64,000 bases of DNA, from NCBI RefSeq assembly GCF_947500325.1, contig NZ_CANMRQ010000011.1:1-64000 (forward strand), given 5' to 3'. Within the stretch, counting starts at the first letter, position 1. Each line of letters begins with the position of its first letter. A model generated the notes under the pieces. That model was not told the origin of the DNA. It was given only the letters and a program-made list of their open reading frames with translations, and made no database searches. Made by a program: the position numbers and the translations under genes. The DNA is from an uncultured Lacinutrix sp. (lineage in GTDB: Bacteria; Bacteroidota; Bacteroidia; Flavobacteriales; Flavobacteriaceae). Below are positions 53,590-63,371 of this stretch, piece after piece.

Positions 53590-55449
53590 ATGTCTGAACA
53601 AACCAAATATACCGAAGATAATATACGCTCACTTGACTGGAAAGAACATATTCGTATGCGTCCAGGAATGTATATTGGAAAACTGGGTGATGGTTCTTCT
53701 CCAGATGATGGTATTTATATTCTATTAAAAGAAGTCTTAGATAACTCTATAGATGAGTTTGTAATGGGAGCAGGAAAGACGATAGAAATCTCTATTCAAG
53801 GTGCTAAAGTAATTGTTAGAGATTATGGTCGTGGTATTCCATTAGGAAAAGTTGTAGATGTTGTCTCTAAGATGAATACAGGAGGAAAGTATGATTCTAA
53901 AGCTTTTAAAAAATCTGTTGGATTAAATGGTGTTGGTACAAAAGCGGTAAATGCTTTATCCTCTTATTTTAGAGTAGAATCATCTCGTGATGGTAAAAGT
54001 GCTTCTGCAGATTTTGAGCAAGGAAACTTAATAAATCAAGAGCTTTTAGAAGAAACAAGTAGGAGAAAAGGAACAAAAGTATCTTTTATTCCTGATGATA
54101 TTATATTTAAAAACTATAAATATAGACCAGAATACGTAGTAAAAATGCTTAAAAACTATGTATACCTAAACCCAGGCTTAACTATAGTTTTTAATGGCGA
54201 AAAATATTATAGTGAAAATGGATTAAAGGACCTTTTATCTGAAAAAATAGCGGAAACAGATTTATTGTACCCTATTATTCATTTGCGAGGTGACGATATT
54301 GAAGTAGCGATTACTCACAGTAAAACGCAATATAGCGAAGAATACAATAGTTTTGTTAATGGACAAAATACAACGCAAGGAGGTACGCATTTAAATGCGT
54401 TTAGAGAAGCTATAGTAAAGACTATTCGTGATTTTTTTGGTAAGCAATATGATGCTTCAGATATTAGAAAGTCAATAGTATCTGCAATCGCAATAAAAGT
54501 GATGGAGCCCGTTTTCGAGAGTCAAACAAAAACAAAGCTTGGTTCTACAGATATGGGTGGCGATTTGCCAACTGTAAGAACATATATTAACGATTTCTTA
54601 AAAACATATTTAGATAATTTTTTACATAAAAATCCAGATACTGCAGAGAAAATTCAACGTAAAATTCTTCAAGCAGAACGAGAGCGTAAAGAGTTATCAG
54701 GTATTAGAAAATTAGCTAAAGATAGAGCAAAGAAAGCGAGTCTTCATAATAAAAAATTACGCGATTGTCGGGTTCATTTTGGAGATGCAAAACATGAAAG
54801 AAACCTAGAATCTACACTGTTTATTACCGAGGGAGATTCGGCATCTGGTAGTATTACAAAGTCTCGAGATGTTAATACTCAAGCAGTATTTAGTTTAAAA
54901 GGGAAACCGTTAAACTGTTATGGTTTAACAAAGAAAATTGTATACGAAAATGAAGAGTTTAACTTGCTTCAAGCAGCTCTTAATATTGAAGAGTCATTAG
55001 AAGATTTAAGATATAATAATGTTGTTATTGCAACTGATGCCGATGTAGATGGAATGCACATTCGTTTATTACTAATAACATTTTTTCTTCAATTTTTTCC
55101 AGAAGTCATAAAAGAAGGGCATTTGTATATATTGCAAACACCTTTGTTTAGGGTTCGTAATAAAAAAGAAACTATTTATTGTTATTCTGAAGACGAACGC
55201 CGAGATGCAATTGAGAAATTAAAACCAAAACCAGAGATTACACGATTTAAAGGTTTAGGTGAAATCTCACCAGATGAATTTAAGTATTTTATTGGTGAAG
55301 ATATTCGTTTAGATCCAGTAATGTTAGATGACAATATGTCTATAGAAGAATTATTGTCATTCTATATGGGGAAAAATACACCAACAAGACAAGAGTTTAT
55401 TATTGATAATCTAAAAGTGGAATTAGATTTAATTGAAGAGGAAAAATAA
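53590..55449 (+). CDS. parE: DNA topoisomerase IV subunit B
   Basis: The 619-residue ATPase subunit has the GHKL domain ([10 protein letters not shown] near 48-57, DYGRGIP near 78-84, [14 protein letters not shown]), the transducer domain, and the TOPRIM domain with EGDSASGS starting at Glu414 and DADVDG at 483-488. The C-terminal [12 protein letters not shown] is present. The compact length fits ParE rather than GyrB. It relaxes and decatenates DNA with ParC, whose gene overlaps by 1 nt. Confidence 0.95.
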   Translation: MSEQTKYTEDNIRSLDWKEHIRMRPGMYIGKLGDGSSPDDGIYILLKEVLDNSIDEFVMGAGKTIEISIQGAKVIVRDYGRGIPLGKVVDVVSKMNTGGKYDSKAFKKSVGLNGVGTKAVNALSSYFRVESSRDGKSASADFEQGNLINQELLEETSRRKGTKVSFIPDDIIFKNYKYRPEYVVKMLKNYVYLNPGLTIVFNGEKYYSENGLKDLLSEKIAETDLLYPIIHLRGDDIEVAITHSKTQYSEEYNSFVNGQNTTQGGTHLNAFREAIVKTIRDFFGKQYDASDIRKSIVSAIAIKVMEPVFESQTKTKLGSTDMGGDLPTVRTYINDFLKTYLDNFLHKNPDTAEKIQRKILQAERERKELSGIRKLAKDRAKKASLHNKKLRDCRVHFGDAKHERNLESTLFITEGDSASGSITKSRDVNTQAVFSLKGKPLNCYGLTKKIVYENEEFNLLQAALNIEESLEDLRYNNVVIATDADVDGMHIRLLLITFFLQFFPEVIKEGHLYILQTPLFRVRNKKETIYCYSEDERRDAIEKLKPKPEITRFKGLGEISPDEFKYFIGEDIRLDPVMLDDNMSIEELLSFYMGKNTPTRQEFIIDNLKVELDLIEEEK

Positions 55450-58097
55450 TGATAGAAGAAAACGACGACCTAACTAACGATAATATAGAAAATCAAGAAC
55501 CGCAAGAGACTATTACCAGAATTACTGGTATGTATAAAGAGTGGTTTTTAGATTATGCGTCTTATGTAATTTTAGAACGTGCGGTACCAGCGATTGAAGA
55601 TGGTTTTAAACCTGTACAACGACGTATCATGCATTCTATGAAAGACCTTGATGATGGGCGTTACAATAAAGTAGCAAACATTGTAGGTCATACTATGCAG
55701 TATCATCCACATGGTGATGCGAGTATTGCAGATGCAATGGTTCAAATTGGTCAAAAAGATTTATTAATAGATACCCAAGGTAACTGGGGAAATATATTAA
55801 CAGGAGATAGAGCAGCTGCATCTCGTTATATTGAAGCACGTATCTCTAAGTTTGGTTTAGATGTTGTTTATAACCCTAAAATTACTGAGTGGCAAGCAAG
55901 TTATGATGGAAGAAGAAAAGAGCCAGTAAATTTACCAGTAATGTTTCCGCTATTGTTAGCGCAAGGAGGCGAAGGTATCGCCGTAGGTTTATCTACTAAA
56001 ATATTACCACACAATTTTATAGAACTAATTGATGCCTCTATAAAACATTTACAAGGCAAACGTTTTACAATAGTGCCAGATTTCCCAACTGCTGGAGTTG
56101 CAGATTTTTCTAATTATAATGATGGTTTACGAGGTGGTAAAGTTCGTGTTCGTGCAAAGATATCTCAAGTCGATAAAAATACATTAGCTATTACAGAAAT
56201 TCCTTTTGGAACAACCACATCGTCACTTATTGATTCTATTTTAAAAGCGAATGATAAAGGTAAAATCAAGATCAAGAAAATTGAAGATAATACTGCAGCA
56301 GAAGTTGAAATATTAATCCATTTGCCTTCAGGTTTATCACCAGATAAAACTATAGATGCTTTATACGCATTTACGAGTTGTGAAAGTTCAATTTCTCCTT
56401 TAGGTTGTGTTATTGAAGATAACAAGCCGTTATTTATTGGTGTTTCTGAAATGCTTAAAAGAAGTACAGATAATACTGTTCAGTTATTAAAGCAAGAGCT
56501 TGAAATAAAACTTGGAGAATTAGAAGAACAATGGCACTTTGCCAGTTTAGAACGTATATTTATTGAAAATAGAATTTACCGTGATATAGAGGAAGAAGAA
56601 ACTTGGGAAGGTGTAATTAATGCAATAGATAAAGGGCTTCAGCCACATATAAAACATTTAAAAAGAGCGGTAACTGTTGAAGATATTACACGTTTAACTG
56701 AAATTCGAATTAAGAGAATTTCAAAATTTGATATAGATAAGGCGCAACAAAAAATAGACGCTTTAGAAGAACAAATTGCAGAAGTAAAGCATCATTTAGC
56801 AAATTTAATTGATTATGCTATCTCGTATTTTACACGTTTAAAGAAAGAATACGGAGAAGGAAGAGAGCGTAAAACAGAAATAAGAACGTTTGGAGATGTA
56901 GATGCTACAAAAGTAGTAATACGTAATACTAAACTATATGTTAATAGAGAAGAAGGCTTTGTTGGTACTTCCTTAAGACGCGATGAGTATGTTGGAGATT
57001 GCAGTGATATAGATGATATTATTGCTTTTACAGCTTCTGGTAAAATGATGGTAACCAAAGTAGATTCTAAAACCTTTATAGGCAAAGATATTATACACGT
57101 TGCAGTGTTTAAAAAGAAAGACAAACGTACCATTTATAATCTGATTTATAGAGATGGAGGAAAAGGTACTAGTTATATTAAACGTTTTGCTGTAACCTCT
57201 ATTACACGTGATAAAGAGTATGATTTAACTAATGGCAATAAGAGCTCTAAATTATGGTATTTCTCTGCTAATCCAAATGGAGAAGCAGAAGTGATTTCTG
57301 TTTTTTTACGTCAAGTTGGTAGTGTAAAGAAGTTAAAATGGGATATTAATTTTGCAGATATTTTAATTAAAGGACGTGCTTCTAAAGGTAATGTAGTTAC
57401 TAAATACCCAATTAAAAAAATAGAATTAAAAGAAAAAGGTGTATCTACACTTAAACCTCGAAAAATATGGTTCGATGATACTGTGCAACGTATAAACGTT
57501 GATGGTCGAGGAGATTTAATTGGCGAATTTAGAGGAGAAGACAAGTTATTAATCATTAGTCAAAAAGGAATTGTTAAAACAGTTACTCCAGAAGTAACAC
57601 TTCACTTTGATAATAACATGATTACAATTGAAAAATGGATTCCTAAAAAACCAATTTCTGCCATTTATTTTGATGGTAAGAATGAGAAATATTATGTGAA
57701 GCGTTTTTTAATTGAAAATGAAAGTAAAGAAGAAAGCTTTATTACAGATCATGAAAACTCTCAATTAGAAATTGTATCTACAGATTGGAAGCCAATTGCC
57801 GAAATTGTATTTGCCAAAGAAAGAGGTAAGGATAGAAGAGATAATGAAGAAGTTAATATAGAGGAGTTTATAGCTGTAAAAGGTATTTCTGCATTAGGAA
57901 ATCAATTAACAAAATATAAAGTAAATGCAATTAATTTATTAGAGCCTTTACCTTTTGAAGCTCCTGAAGATGTTCATGCTGAAGATATTGAAGTAGTAGA
58001 AGAAACAGAGGTTACAGGAGAAGAAAATAAAGATACTAAATCTAGTGAAAACTCAAATCATGATAAAGATGATGATGGACAAGTTACTTTATTCTAA
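55449..58097 (+). CDS. parC: DNA topoisomerase IV subunit A
   Basis: The 882-residue cleavage subunit has the winged-helix domain with MKDLDDGRYNKVANIVGHTMQYHPHGDASIADAMV and the catalytic tyrosine Tyr127 in AASRYIEAR. A tower and coiled coil follow (about 340-470), then a beta-pinwheel C-terminal part (about 500-810). The last 60 residues are acidic and disordered, ending GQVTLF. It starts on the stop of parE (TAATG). No second copy is in the window. Confidence 0.95.
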   Translation: MIEENDDLTNDNIENQEPQETITRITGMYKEWFLDYASYVILERAVPAIEDGFKPVQRRIMHSMKDLDDGRYNKVANIVGHTMQYHPHGDASIADAMVQIGQKDLLIDTQGNWGNILTGDRAAASRYIEARISKFGLDVVYNPKITEWQASYDGRRKEPVNLPVMFPLLLAQGGEGIAVGLSTKILPHNFIELIDASIKHLQGKRFTIVPDFPTAGVADFSNYNDGLRGGKVRVRAKISQVDKNTLAITEIPFGTTTSSLIDSILKANDKGKIKIKKIEDNTAAEVEILIHLPSGLSPDKTIDALYAFTSCESSISPLGCVIEDNKPLFIGVSEMLKRSTDNTVQLLKQELEIKLGELEEQWHFASLERIFIENRIYRDIEEEETWEGVINAIDKGLQPHIKHLKRAVTVEDITRLTEIRIKRISKFDIDKAQQKIDALEEQIAEVKHHLANLIDYAISYFTRLKKEYGEGRERKTEIRTFGDVDATKVVIRNTKLYVNREEGFVGTSLRRDEYVGDCSDIDDIIAFTASGKMMVTKVDSKTFIGKDIIHVAVFKKKDKRTIYNLIYRDGGKGTSYIKRFAVTSITRDKEYDLTNGNKSSKLWYFSANPNGEAEVISVFLRQVGSVKKLKWDINFADILIKGRASKGNVVTKYPIKKIELKEKGVSTLKPRKIWFDDTVQRINVDGRGDLIGEFRGEDKLLIISQKGIVKTVTPEVTLHFDNNMITIEKWIPKKPISAIYFDGKNEKYYVKRFLIENESKEESFITDHENSQLEIVSTDWKPIAEIVFAKERGKDRRDNEEVNIEEFIAVKGISALGNQLTKYKVNAINLLEPLPFEAPEDVHAEDIEVVEETEVTGEENKDTKSSENSNHDKDDDGQVTLF

Positions 58098-58140
58098 TAT
58101 ACTTTGTGTTTATAAAAGCATTATTAACGCATTATAATAA

Positions 58141-58830
58141 ATGAAAAAAAATAACCTTTTATTACTACATGGTGCTTTAGGAAGTAAAGTTCAACTTGAA
58201 TCAATAAAGAGCTTACTTTCAAATAATTATAATGTATATAGTATAGATTTTGAAGGTCACGGCAGTGAGGCTTCTAACAACAAATTTTCAATAGCATTAT
58301 TTACTAAAAATGTTTTAGATACCCTTTCTAAATTAAACATTATTAAAATAAATATTTTTGGGTATAGTATGGGAGGCTATGTGGCTTTAAATTTTGCGCT
58401 GCAAAACCCAGAAATGGTAGATAATATTGTAACACTAGGAACAAAATTTAATTGGTCTAAGGATTCTGCAGAACGCGAAGTAAAAATGTTAAACCCTAAT
58501 GTTATAGAAGAAAAAGTGCCAAAGTTTGCAAATAGACTTAATGAATTGCATCGTGCAAATAATTGGAAACATGTTGTAAATAAGACTGCAGATATGATGA
58601 TTCAATTAGCTGATAAAGAGAAGCTAAACAATGACGATTTTAAACAAATTAAACATTCTGTTTTAATTGGAATTGGAACTTTAGATGCAATGGTTACCAT
58701 AGAAGAATCAGAAAAAATAGCCACTATTTTAGATAATGGCAACTTAAAAATTATAGAAAATTTCCAACACCCAATCGAAAAGATTGATCCAAAGCAATTA
58801 TCGAATATTATTTTAGATTTCATAAAATAA
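58141..58830 (+). CDS. Alpha/beta-hydrolase
   Basis: The 229-residue hydrolase has the oxyanion region LLLHGALGS (about 7-15), the nucleophile elbow GYSMGG (about 74-79), an acid in GTLDAMVT (about 181-188) and the His in FQHPIEKI (about 205-212). The full triad is present. No signal peptide is seen, so it acts in the cytosol. The substrate is unknown, but the lid region is small, which suggests a small ester or thioester. The 43-nt gap after parC permits read-through. Confidence 0.85.
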   Translation: MKKNNLLLLHGALGSKVQLESIKSLLSNNYNVYSIDFEGHGSEASNNKFSIALFTKNVLDTLSKLNIIKINIFGYSMGGYVALNFALQNPEMVDNIVTLGTKFNWSKDSAEREVKMLNPNVIEEKVPKFANRLNELHRANNWKHVVNKTADMMIQLADKEKLNNDDFKQIKHSVLIGIGTLDAMVTIEESEKIATILDNGNLKIIENFQHPIEKIDPKQLSNIILDFIK

Positions 58831-58851
58831 AAAGGCAGCAAGACTGCTTTA
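58828..58851 (+). terminator. Weak hairpin after the hydrolase gene
   Basis: AAAAGGCAG and CTGCTTT pair with one bulge, overlapping the hydrolase stop codon. The signal is modest and no long T run follows. Confidence 0.35.
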
Positions 58852-58925
58852 GGTAAAAGAATTAACTTAATATTTTGATGTTTTAAATTGGCGATAATTA
58901 TTTTTATTAAAAAAATAGTTATCTA

Positions 58926-59198
58926 CTGAGGCTTTTTAAAAACATACTACTTTTTCAAAAGAAATTATTCTTTATCTCTTATATAATATCTGCTCCAATA
59001 GCTTTAATTTTTGGTAATATAAAGCTAATTGGTGTTGCATTTATAGTCATCTTACCAATGATGCATTTCTATGTTTATGAAATACAAAGAAAAAATGAGT
59101 ATTTCTATTATTATAACCTAGGTTTAACAAAGCTTAAACTTTGGTGCTCTACCATTGTATTTGGCGTTCTTAATTTAATTTTATTTTCTTTATTATGA
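58926..59198 (+). CDS. Small membrane protein paired with the ABC ATPase
   Basis: An open frame runs from after a TAA at 58908-58910 to a TGA at 59196-59198. It has no ATG near its start, and I take CTG at 58926 (LRLFKNILLF) as the likely start, giving about 90 residues. Two or three hydrophobic segments are present (LFFISYIISAPIALIF, IGVAFIVILPMMHFYVY, WCSTIVFGVLNLILFSLL), joined by a polar stretch EIQRKNEYFYYYNLGLTKLKL. The stop overlaps the ATPase start as ATGA. It is probably the membrane partner. A non-ATG start would be unusual, and the start is uncertain. Confidence 0.55.
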   Translation: MRLFKNILLFQKKLFFISYIISAPIALIFGNIKLIGVAFIVILPMMHFYVYEIQRKNEYFYYYNLGLTKLKLWCSTIVFGVLNLILFSLL

Positions 59199-59857
59199 GC
59201 GAGTTGTATGTGGATAGTATAGAAAAGGCGTATGACAATAAAAAAATATTGACAGATGTTTTCTTGTCTTGTAAAAGAGGAGAAGTTAAAGGGTTAATAG
59301 GTAGAAATGGTTCAGGGAAATCTACTTTACTAAAAGTAATTTTTGGAGTTGAAAGTGCAGAATACAAATTTGTTAAGGTTGGTAATAAGTTAGTGAAAAC
59401 CGTAGGAGATACAAATGGATTAATTTCTTATTTGCCGCAACAGCATTTTTTGCCAAATGGGGTGAAAATAAAAACGATAATAAAACTATTTCTTGTAAAA
59501 CAATACAGTCGTAAACTAATTAATAATGAGTTTGTTAAACCTTTGCTGGGTAAAACAAGCAAACAGCTTTCTAGTGGACAAAGACGAATTGTTGAGATAT
59601 TATTAATAGTACACTCAAAGTCTAAATTCATTTTATTAGATGAGCCATTTAATGGCGTAAGTCCTATTCTTAAAGACTATATAGTTGAGTGTATTAATGC
59701 TGTTAAACACGAAAAAGGTGTTGTTATAACCGATCATGATTATGAAAATGTTCTAAATTTAGCAGATAATATAGTGTTTTTAAAAGATGGTTTTTTAAGA
59801 GAAATTAAAGATAGAAAGCAATTAGTTGAGCTTGGTTATTTTGTTAAATTGGATTAG
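59195..59857 (+). CDS. ABC transporter ATP-binding protein
   Basis: The 220-residue ATPase has Walker A GRNGSGKST (about 36-44), a Q-loop in LPQQHFLP, a signature LSSGQRR (LSSGQ in place of LSGGQ), Walker B FILLDEP and the switch His in VITDHDYEN. All are functional. It resembles LptB or branched-chain type ATPases but is shorter. The gene is coupled to a tiny membrane-protein gene. No other permease is nearby, so the transporter may be very small, or the ATPase may serve a different complex. Confidence 0.85.
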   Translation: MSELYVDSIEKAYDNKKILTDVFLSCKRGEVKGLIGRNGSGKSTLLKVIFGVESAEYKFVKVGNKLVKTVGDTNGLISYLPQQHFLPNGVKIKTIIKLFLVKQYSRKLINNEFVKPLLGKTSKQLSSGQRRIVEILLIVHSKSKFILLDEPFNGVSPILKDYIVECINAVKHEKGVVITDHDYENVLNLADNIVFLKDGFLREIKDRKQLVELGYFVKLD

Positions 59858-59955
59858 TTTAAAAGACTAAGTAACGGTAGTAGTAGTTTTTATATCGTTT
59901 TAATTTATATAAAATCCAAGCCCTAAAAAAATAAGACTTGAGTTTTTGTTTTTAG

Positions 59956-60594
59956 TTATTGTGCATGATGAAATACCGTATAAGTTCTTTTATATACTTT
60001 ATAGTTATCTTCGTTTTTTTTAAAAATATAAAAACCTGCTCCATTGTAATCAAAAAAATTTAAGAACCCGTATTTGTAATCTTTAGTAAACAAAATTTTA
60101 CCGAAACCTTTTACTTTAAGTAAGGAGAGGTGTTCTATTCTTTCGTTTGGAAACTCTTTTTGCCTGTTTTTTATACAATCAGTTTCATTTATTAAACTTA
60201 TGTAGTTTTTTTTTACCAAGTATTGAGTTTTAAAGAAATCTATATTTTCTTTTGTAAAAATAGAGTCTATTAATTCTGAATAAAAAGCAATAGCAGGGTT
60301 TTCCTTTTTTCGATATGCTTCTATAAATCTTTTAAACTTTATTTCATTACCAATACGTCCTCCGTCAATCTCAATATAATTATGTAGTGAATCTATTTTG
60401 CTTGATTGTTTTGCACATATCTCTTCGGCTAAAGATGAAATTATTTTAATATTTAAATATTCCCATTTAGCATGTTCTATTTGTCTCTCATTATCTTTAT
60501 TGCAACCCAAAAAAATAATCGCAAGACTCATAAAAAGAAAGAGGAAAACCCTGTTGTATATATACAGAGATATGTATGTGTCTTTAATATTCAA
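59956..60594 (-). CDS. Lipoprotein of unknown function
   Basis: The 212-residue protein has an N-terminal hydrophobic segment and a lipobox IIFLGC (Cys31). A Met at residue 22 would give a short signal, so the true start is uncertain. The rest is polar and helix-rich, with a C-terminal beta part that includes GFGKILFTKDYKYGFLNFFDYNGAGFYIF. No family is recognised. Its first 11 nt overlap the end of the next gene on the same strand. Confidence 0.6.
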   Translation of the reverse strand: MNIKDTYISLYIYNRVFLFLFMSLAIIFLGCNKDNERQIEHAKWEYLNIKIISSLAEEICAKQSSKIDSLHNYIEIDGGRIGNEIKFKRFIEAYRKKENPAIAFYSELIDSIFTKENIDFFKTQYLVKKNYISLINETDCIKNRQKEFPNERIEHLSLLKVKGFGKILFTKDYKYGFLNFFDYNGAGFYIFKKNEDNYKVYKRTYTVFHHAQ

Positions 60595-61420
60595 CTGTTA
60601 TTTCTCCTTTGTTATTTGATTGAAATATGAGAAATTTTCTAAAACGTACGGCTTTACCTGTTCTTAAGTTTTTATATGGAGTCCAATATGTTATTTTTTC
60701 AGAAATTTTTAAAATTAATTCTTCAAAGTTATTTCTAGGCTTGTGGTATTGTTCATTCTTGATGTAGTTTAACCCGAAAATTGTGTCAACAACATTGTAT
60801 TTGATTCGCCCTTCCCTGTGTGTTAAGTTGGCTTTAATTAGTTTGCCTTCTTTGTCTAAATCAATAGTGACAATCGAGAATTTTTGAGGTTCGGTTTTAT
60901 TGTCGTTAAATAAATTAATGATTGAATCGACATTAACAAGAGGCTTTGGGGAGTTAAAGCCTCTTGCATATTCTAAAACATAGTTATCTATATCAAATTG
61001 ATTAATGTTTTCTAAAATTAACATCTCCGTTTTTCTTATCTGTTTATTTGTTATTTTTTTAGAGTTTGAACACATTAAATCGAACCCGTAAGATAAATCT
61101 TCTTTTTTCTTAATATATAATAACAATTCTTCGTATTTATCTATAAAATAATCGCAAGAAGTTTTTTCTATGTTGTGTCTAGAGGGCAATGTGAACTTAA
61201 ACTCTTGAGGTAAACTGTCACTATTCTTATAGTGCTTAAGAACCTTAACAGTTATAGTATATAAAGATAAATCTTTGCTGAAAAATTTTTGAGTAACTTT
61301 TCCTTTAAAAACATAGTCTGAATTATAAGCTTCTAAAGCTATTTTAGGAGTCTCACAGTCGCAAGCAAACAATTTGCTTGATATAAATAGTAACACAAAT
61401 ATTAGGGTTGTTTTTTTCAT
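60584..61420 (-). CDS. Secreted protein with TIMP/NTR-like N-terminal domain
   Basis: The 278-residue protein has a signal peptide (about 1-19). It is followed at once by CDCETPKIALEAYNSDYVFKGKV (described by position 20-42), with the cysteine and the YVFKGKV strand usual for OB-fold netrin/TIMP-like domains. Further cysteines near 93 and 124 may pair. A second domain (about 170-278) is a mixed fold with EGKLIKANLTHREGR. In Bacteroidota such proteins are scattered and of unknown role. The 11-nt overlap with the following lipoprotein gene suggests a pair. Confidence 0.6.
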   Translation of the reverse strand: MKKTTLIFVLLFISSKLFACDCETPKIALEAYNSDYVFKGKVTQKFFSKDLSLYTITVKVLKHYKNSDSLPQEFKFTLPSRHNIEKTSCDYFIDKYEELLLYIKKKEDLSYGFDLMCSNSKKITNKQIRKTEMLILENINQFDIDNYVLEYARGFNSPKPLVNVDSIINLFNDNKTEPQKFSIVTIDLDKEGKLIKANLTHREGRIKYNVVDTIFGLNYIKNEQYHKPRNNFEELILKISEKITYWTPYKNLRTGKAVRFRKFLIFQSNNKGEITVEY

Positions 61421-61451
61421 ATTATATATTTTTCAAAAATCGAACCAAAGT

Positions 61452-61979
61452 TTATTCGTAGCAATTTTTACTTAACGTGTTTAGTTTTGCTCGATAAGCT
61501 TGCCATAAAAAATGACTTGCTGTACCATCTGGTATTATTTCATCAAAAGAATTAACAGTGTGAAGACCGGTAAGAGAAAGATAATAGTACATGCTTGACC
61601 AGTTGAATATTGTACTTTCTGTTAAAAGAGGGTCTGTTTGATTCTCTGTTAGTGATAAGAAATCAAATCCTTCTATACTTTCTTGCTGATTTTCTGGTAT
61701 AAGACTATCTTTTACTTCGGACAATATTTGCATCATAACGGGCAACATAGAAGTAATCATAAAATCGTGTTGTCCTTGGTCTTGAGTGCAATTGTCTTCA
61801 AAGTAAATATTTAGTAAATCTTCAAAAGTAGATTGGTTTATTTGAGTTATTGCGCTTCCTTGGTCGCAATCTAGTATTTTAACAAACAAATATGCGTGTA
61901 TTGCTTCGTGAATAATTGTCTTGGCTACTTGAAAAGGGGTTTTTCTATAATTTTGTTTCTTGTTTAATAAAAAACATAA
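61452..61979 (-). pseudogene. 5'-truncated zinc-peptidase-like gene (HEAIH remnant)
   Basis: The open frame continues upstream of the first possible TTG start (61889) to a TAG at 61980-61982. It encodes KTPFQVAKTIIHEAIHAYLFVKILDCDQGS, with an HExxH zincin motif (HEAIH, 61896-61910). No ATG, GTG or TTG occurs upstream of the motif in this frame, so a protein carrying it cannot be started normally. Residues after it (about 145) are intact to the stop. The N-terminal part appears lost and is replaced by AT-rich palindromic DNA. A fragment starting at 61889 could be made but would lack the metal site. Confidence 0.65.
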
Positions 61980-62296
61980 CTAACTAAATTTTATATGCTT
62001 ATTAAGCATATAATTCAGAAAAAAAATGAACTAATTTTACCTTATTAGTATAAAGTTTTATAAATATGTTACTTAATATTTAAAACTACTATCTATAACA
62101 AACATACATTAATTTAATGTTTAAAATCAAGAAACATATGTCTAGATTCATGAATTTAGACATATTAAAAACATGTGCTAAACGTTGTTGTTATTATAAA
62201 ATAGTGATTTTAATAAAAAAGAATAAATACTAAAATAAATATGCTTTTTGTTAGGAGAAAATTATTAAAAACATCATTTCTGATAAAAAAAACATA
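61980..62296. other. AT-rich gap with two long palindromes
   Basis: No gene is seen. TATATGCTTA-T-TAAGCATATA (61992-62012) and a nearly perfect 30-bp palindrome (62136-62165, core ATTCATGAAT) stand out. The gap joins the broken zinc-peptidase-like gene and may mark an old deletion or insertion. Confidence 0.6.
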
Positions 62297-62908
62297 CTAT
62301 AATCCTCCTTTAAAATAGTATATATTTTTTCTAATAGTATGTAATTCTTTCCAAACATCAGAATCCTTTTTTGTAGGGGAAACGAGTCCTATTATGTAAG
62401 TTTTATTGGCTAGCTTATCGGTAATAGTTTCTAATTCTATATTTAAAAGAATGGCTTCTCCTTTGTTAAAAGTATCGAAGTATTGTATTTCTCCTAAATA
62501 TGTTTTTTTAGATTTTATAGGCTGTTTTGTTTTTTTTAAGCAAATTTTAATTTTAGAAACATCTACATCTTGCTTACTCGATTTTGCTACTATAGCACAC
62601 AAACCTCTGTAATATTGATACAATAGTTTTTTCGTTTTGCGTTTAGAAAAATTAGTTTCATCATCTATAGCAATTACAAAAACATAAGTAAAATATTTTT
62701 CGGCACTAGTGTCAAACATACCAGGAGCAAAGCGCAATTCTTCAAAACCTTTGTGTTTCATTTTTGGTGCAAAATCAAGAGGTAAGTTCACTTTTTCATA
62801 ACGCCAATGTTTTGGGTATTTAAGAATAGTGTCTTGTTTTTCTTGAGCAGATAAAAAGAAACACCCTAAAAAGAAAAATATAAATGTACAGCGTAGTAGT
62901 TTGCTCAT
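62297..62908 (-). CDS. Secreted protein of unknown function
   Basis: The 203-residue protein has a signal peptide (about 1-21, ending LSAQ). It has one alpha/beta domain containing LPLDFAPKMKHKGFEELRFAPGMFD, a conserved-looking aromatic strand YFTYVFVIAIDDE and a late segment NKTYIIGLVSPTKKDSDVWKELHTIRKNIYYFK. No catalytic motif is evident. It starts 5 nt after the next lipoprotein gene on the minus strand and is likely in an operon with it. Confidence 0.6.
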   Translation of the reverse strand: MSKLLRCTFIFFFLGCFFLSAQEKQDTILKYPKHWRYEKVNLPLDFAPKMKHKGFEELRFAPGMFDTSAEKYFTYVFVIAIDDETNFSKRKTKKLLYQYYRGLCAIVAKSSKQDVDVSKIKICLKKTKQPIKSKKTYLGEIQYFDTFNKGEAILLNIELETITDKLANKTYIIGLVSPTKKDSDVWKELHTIRKNIYYFKGGL

Positions 62909-62913
62909 AATTA

Positions 62914-63303
62914 TTATTTCTTTTTAAGTTTTGTTTTGAAAGCAATACCTTTTTGTTTTTGAGTTTTCCCAACATACGAATACTCAAAAGTATAACTAGA
63001 ATCTGTTGTTGTTAATATCTTTAAATGAATGTCATTTTTATCTACCATACGTTTTGGATTAATAGTTTTAAAAATAACCTCACAATCGTTTACCCATCTA
63101 ACTTCAGATGAATCTATTTTGTTATCGTAAGTTTCAATTTGTAGGTTTTTAGATCTAGTAATATACCCGGTTTTAGATTCTCCATTTACTATATATTCAA
63201 ATGTAAATGTTCCAATTTTATAATCTTTGCAATCACGTTTTGATGTATTCAAACAACTAGTAAAAGTTACTAGTAATACAATTAGAAAATATATGTTTTT
63301 CAT
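62914..63303 (-). CDS. Small lipoprotein
   Basis: The 129-residue protein has a lipobox FTSC (Cys17) and a single beta-rich domain: CKDYKIGTFTFEYIVNGESKTGYITRSKNLQIE, then VRWVNDCEVIFKTINPKR and SYTFEYSYVGKTQKQKGIAFKTKL. Two cysteines (near 25 and 70) may pair. Such proteins in Flavobacteriia are sometimes labelled DNA topoisomerase IV, apparently because they lie near parC. The sequence shows nothing of that. Role unknown. Confidence 0.6.
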   Translation of the reverse strand: MKNIYFLIVLLVTFTSCLNTSKRDCKDYKIGTFTFEYIVNGESKTGYITRSKNLQIETYDNKIDSSEVRWVNDCEVIFKTINPKRMVDKNDIHLKILTTTDSSYTFEYSYVGKTQKQKGIAFKTKLKKK

Positions 63304-63320
63304 AGCTTAATAATTTCTAA

Positions 63321-63328
63321 CAAATTTA
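63321..63328 (-). promoter_or_regulatory. -7 promoter element for the small lipoprotein gene
   Basis: Read on the minus strand, TAAATTTG matches TAnnTTTG. It is 18 nt upstream of the ATG at 63303. The -33 side is weak. Confidence 0.4.
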
Positions 63329-63371
63329 ATGAATACTATAATTTTTAAACTGAAAAAGAATCTAAAATATA

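Noticed and set aside
62914-63303. Annotation of the small lipoprotein as DNA topoisomerase IV
   Set aside because: There is no topoisomerase motif. The label seems to come from proximity to parC in related genomes.
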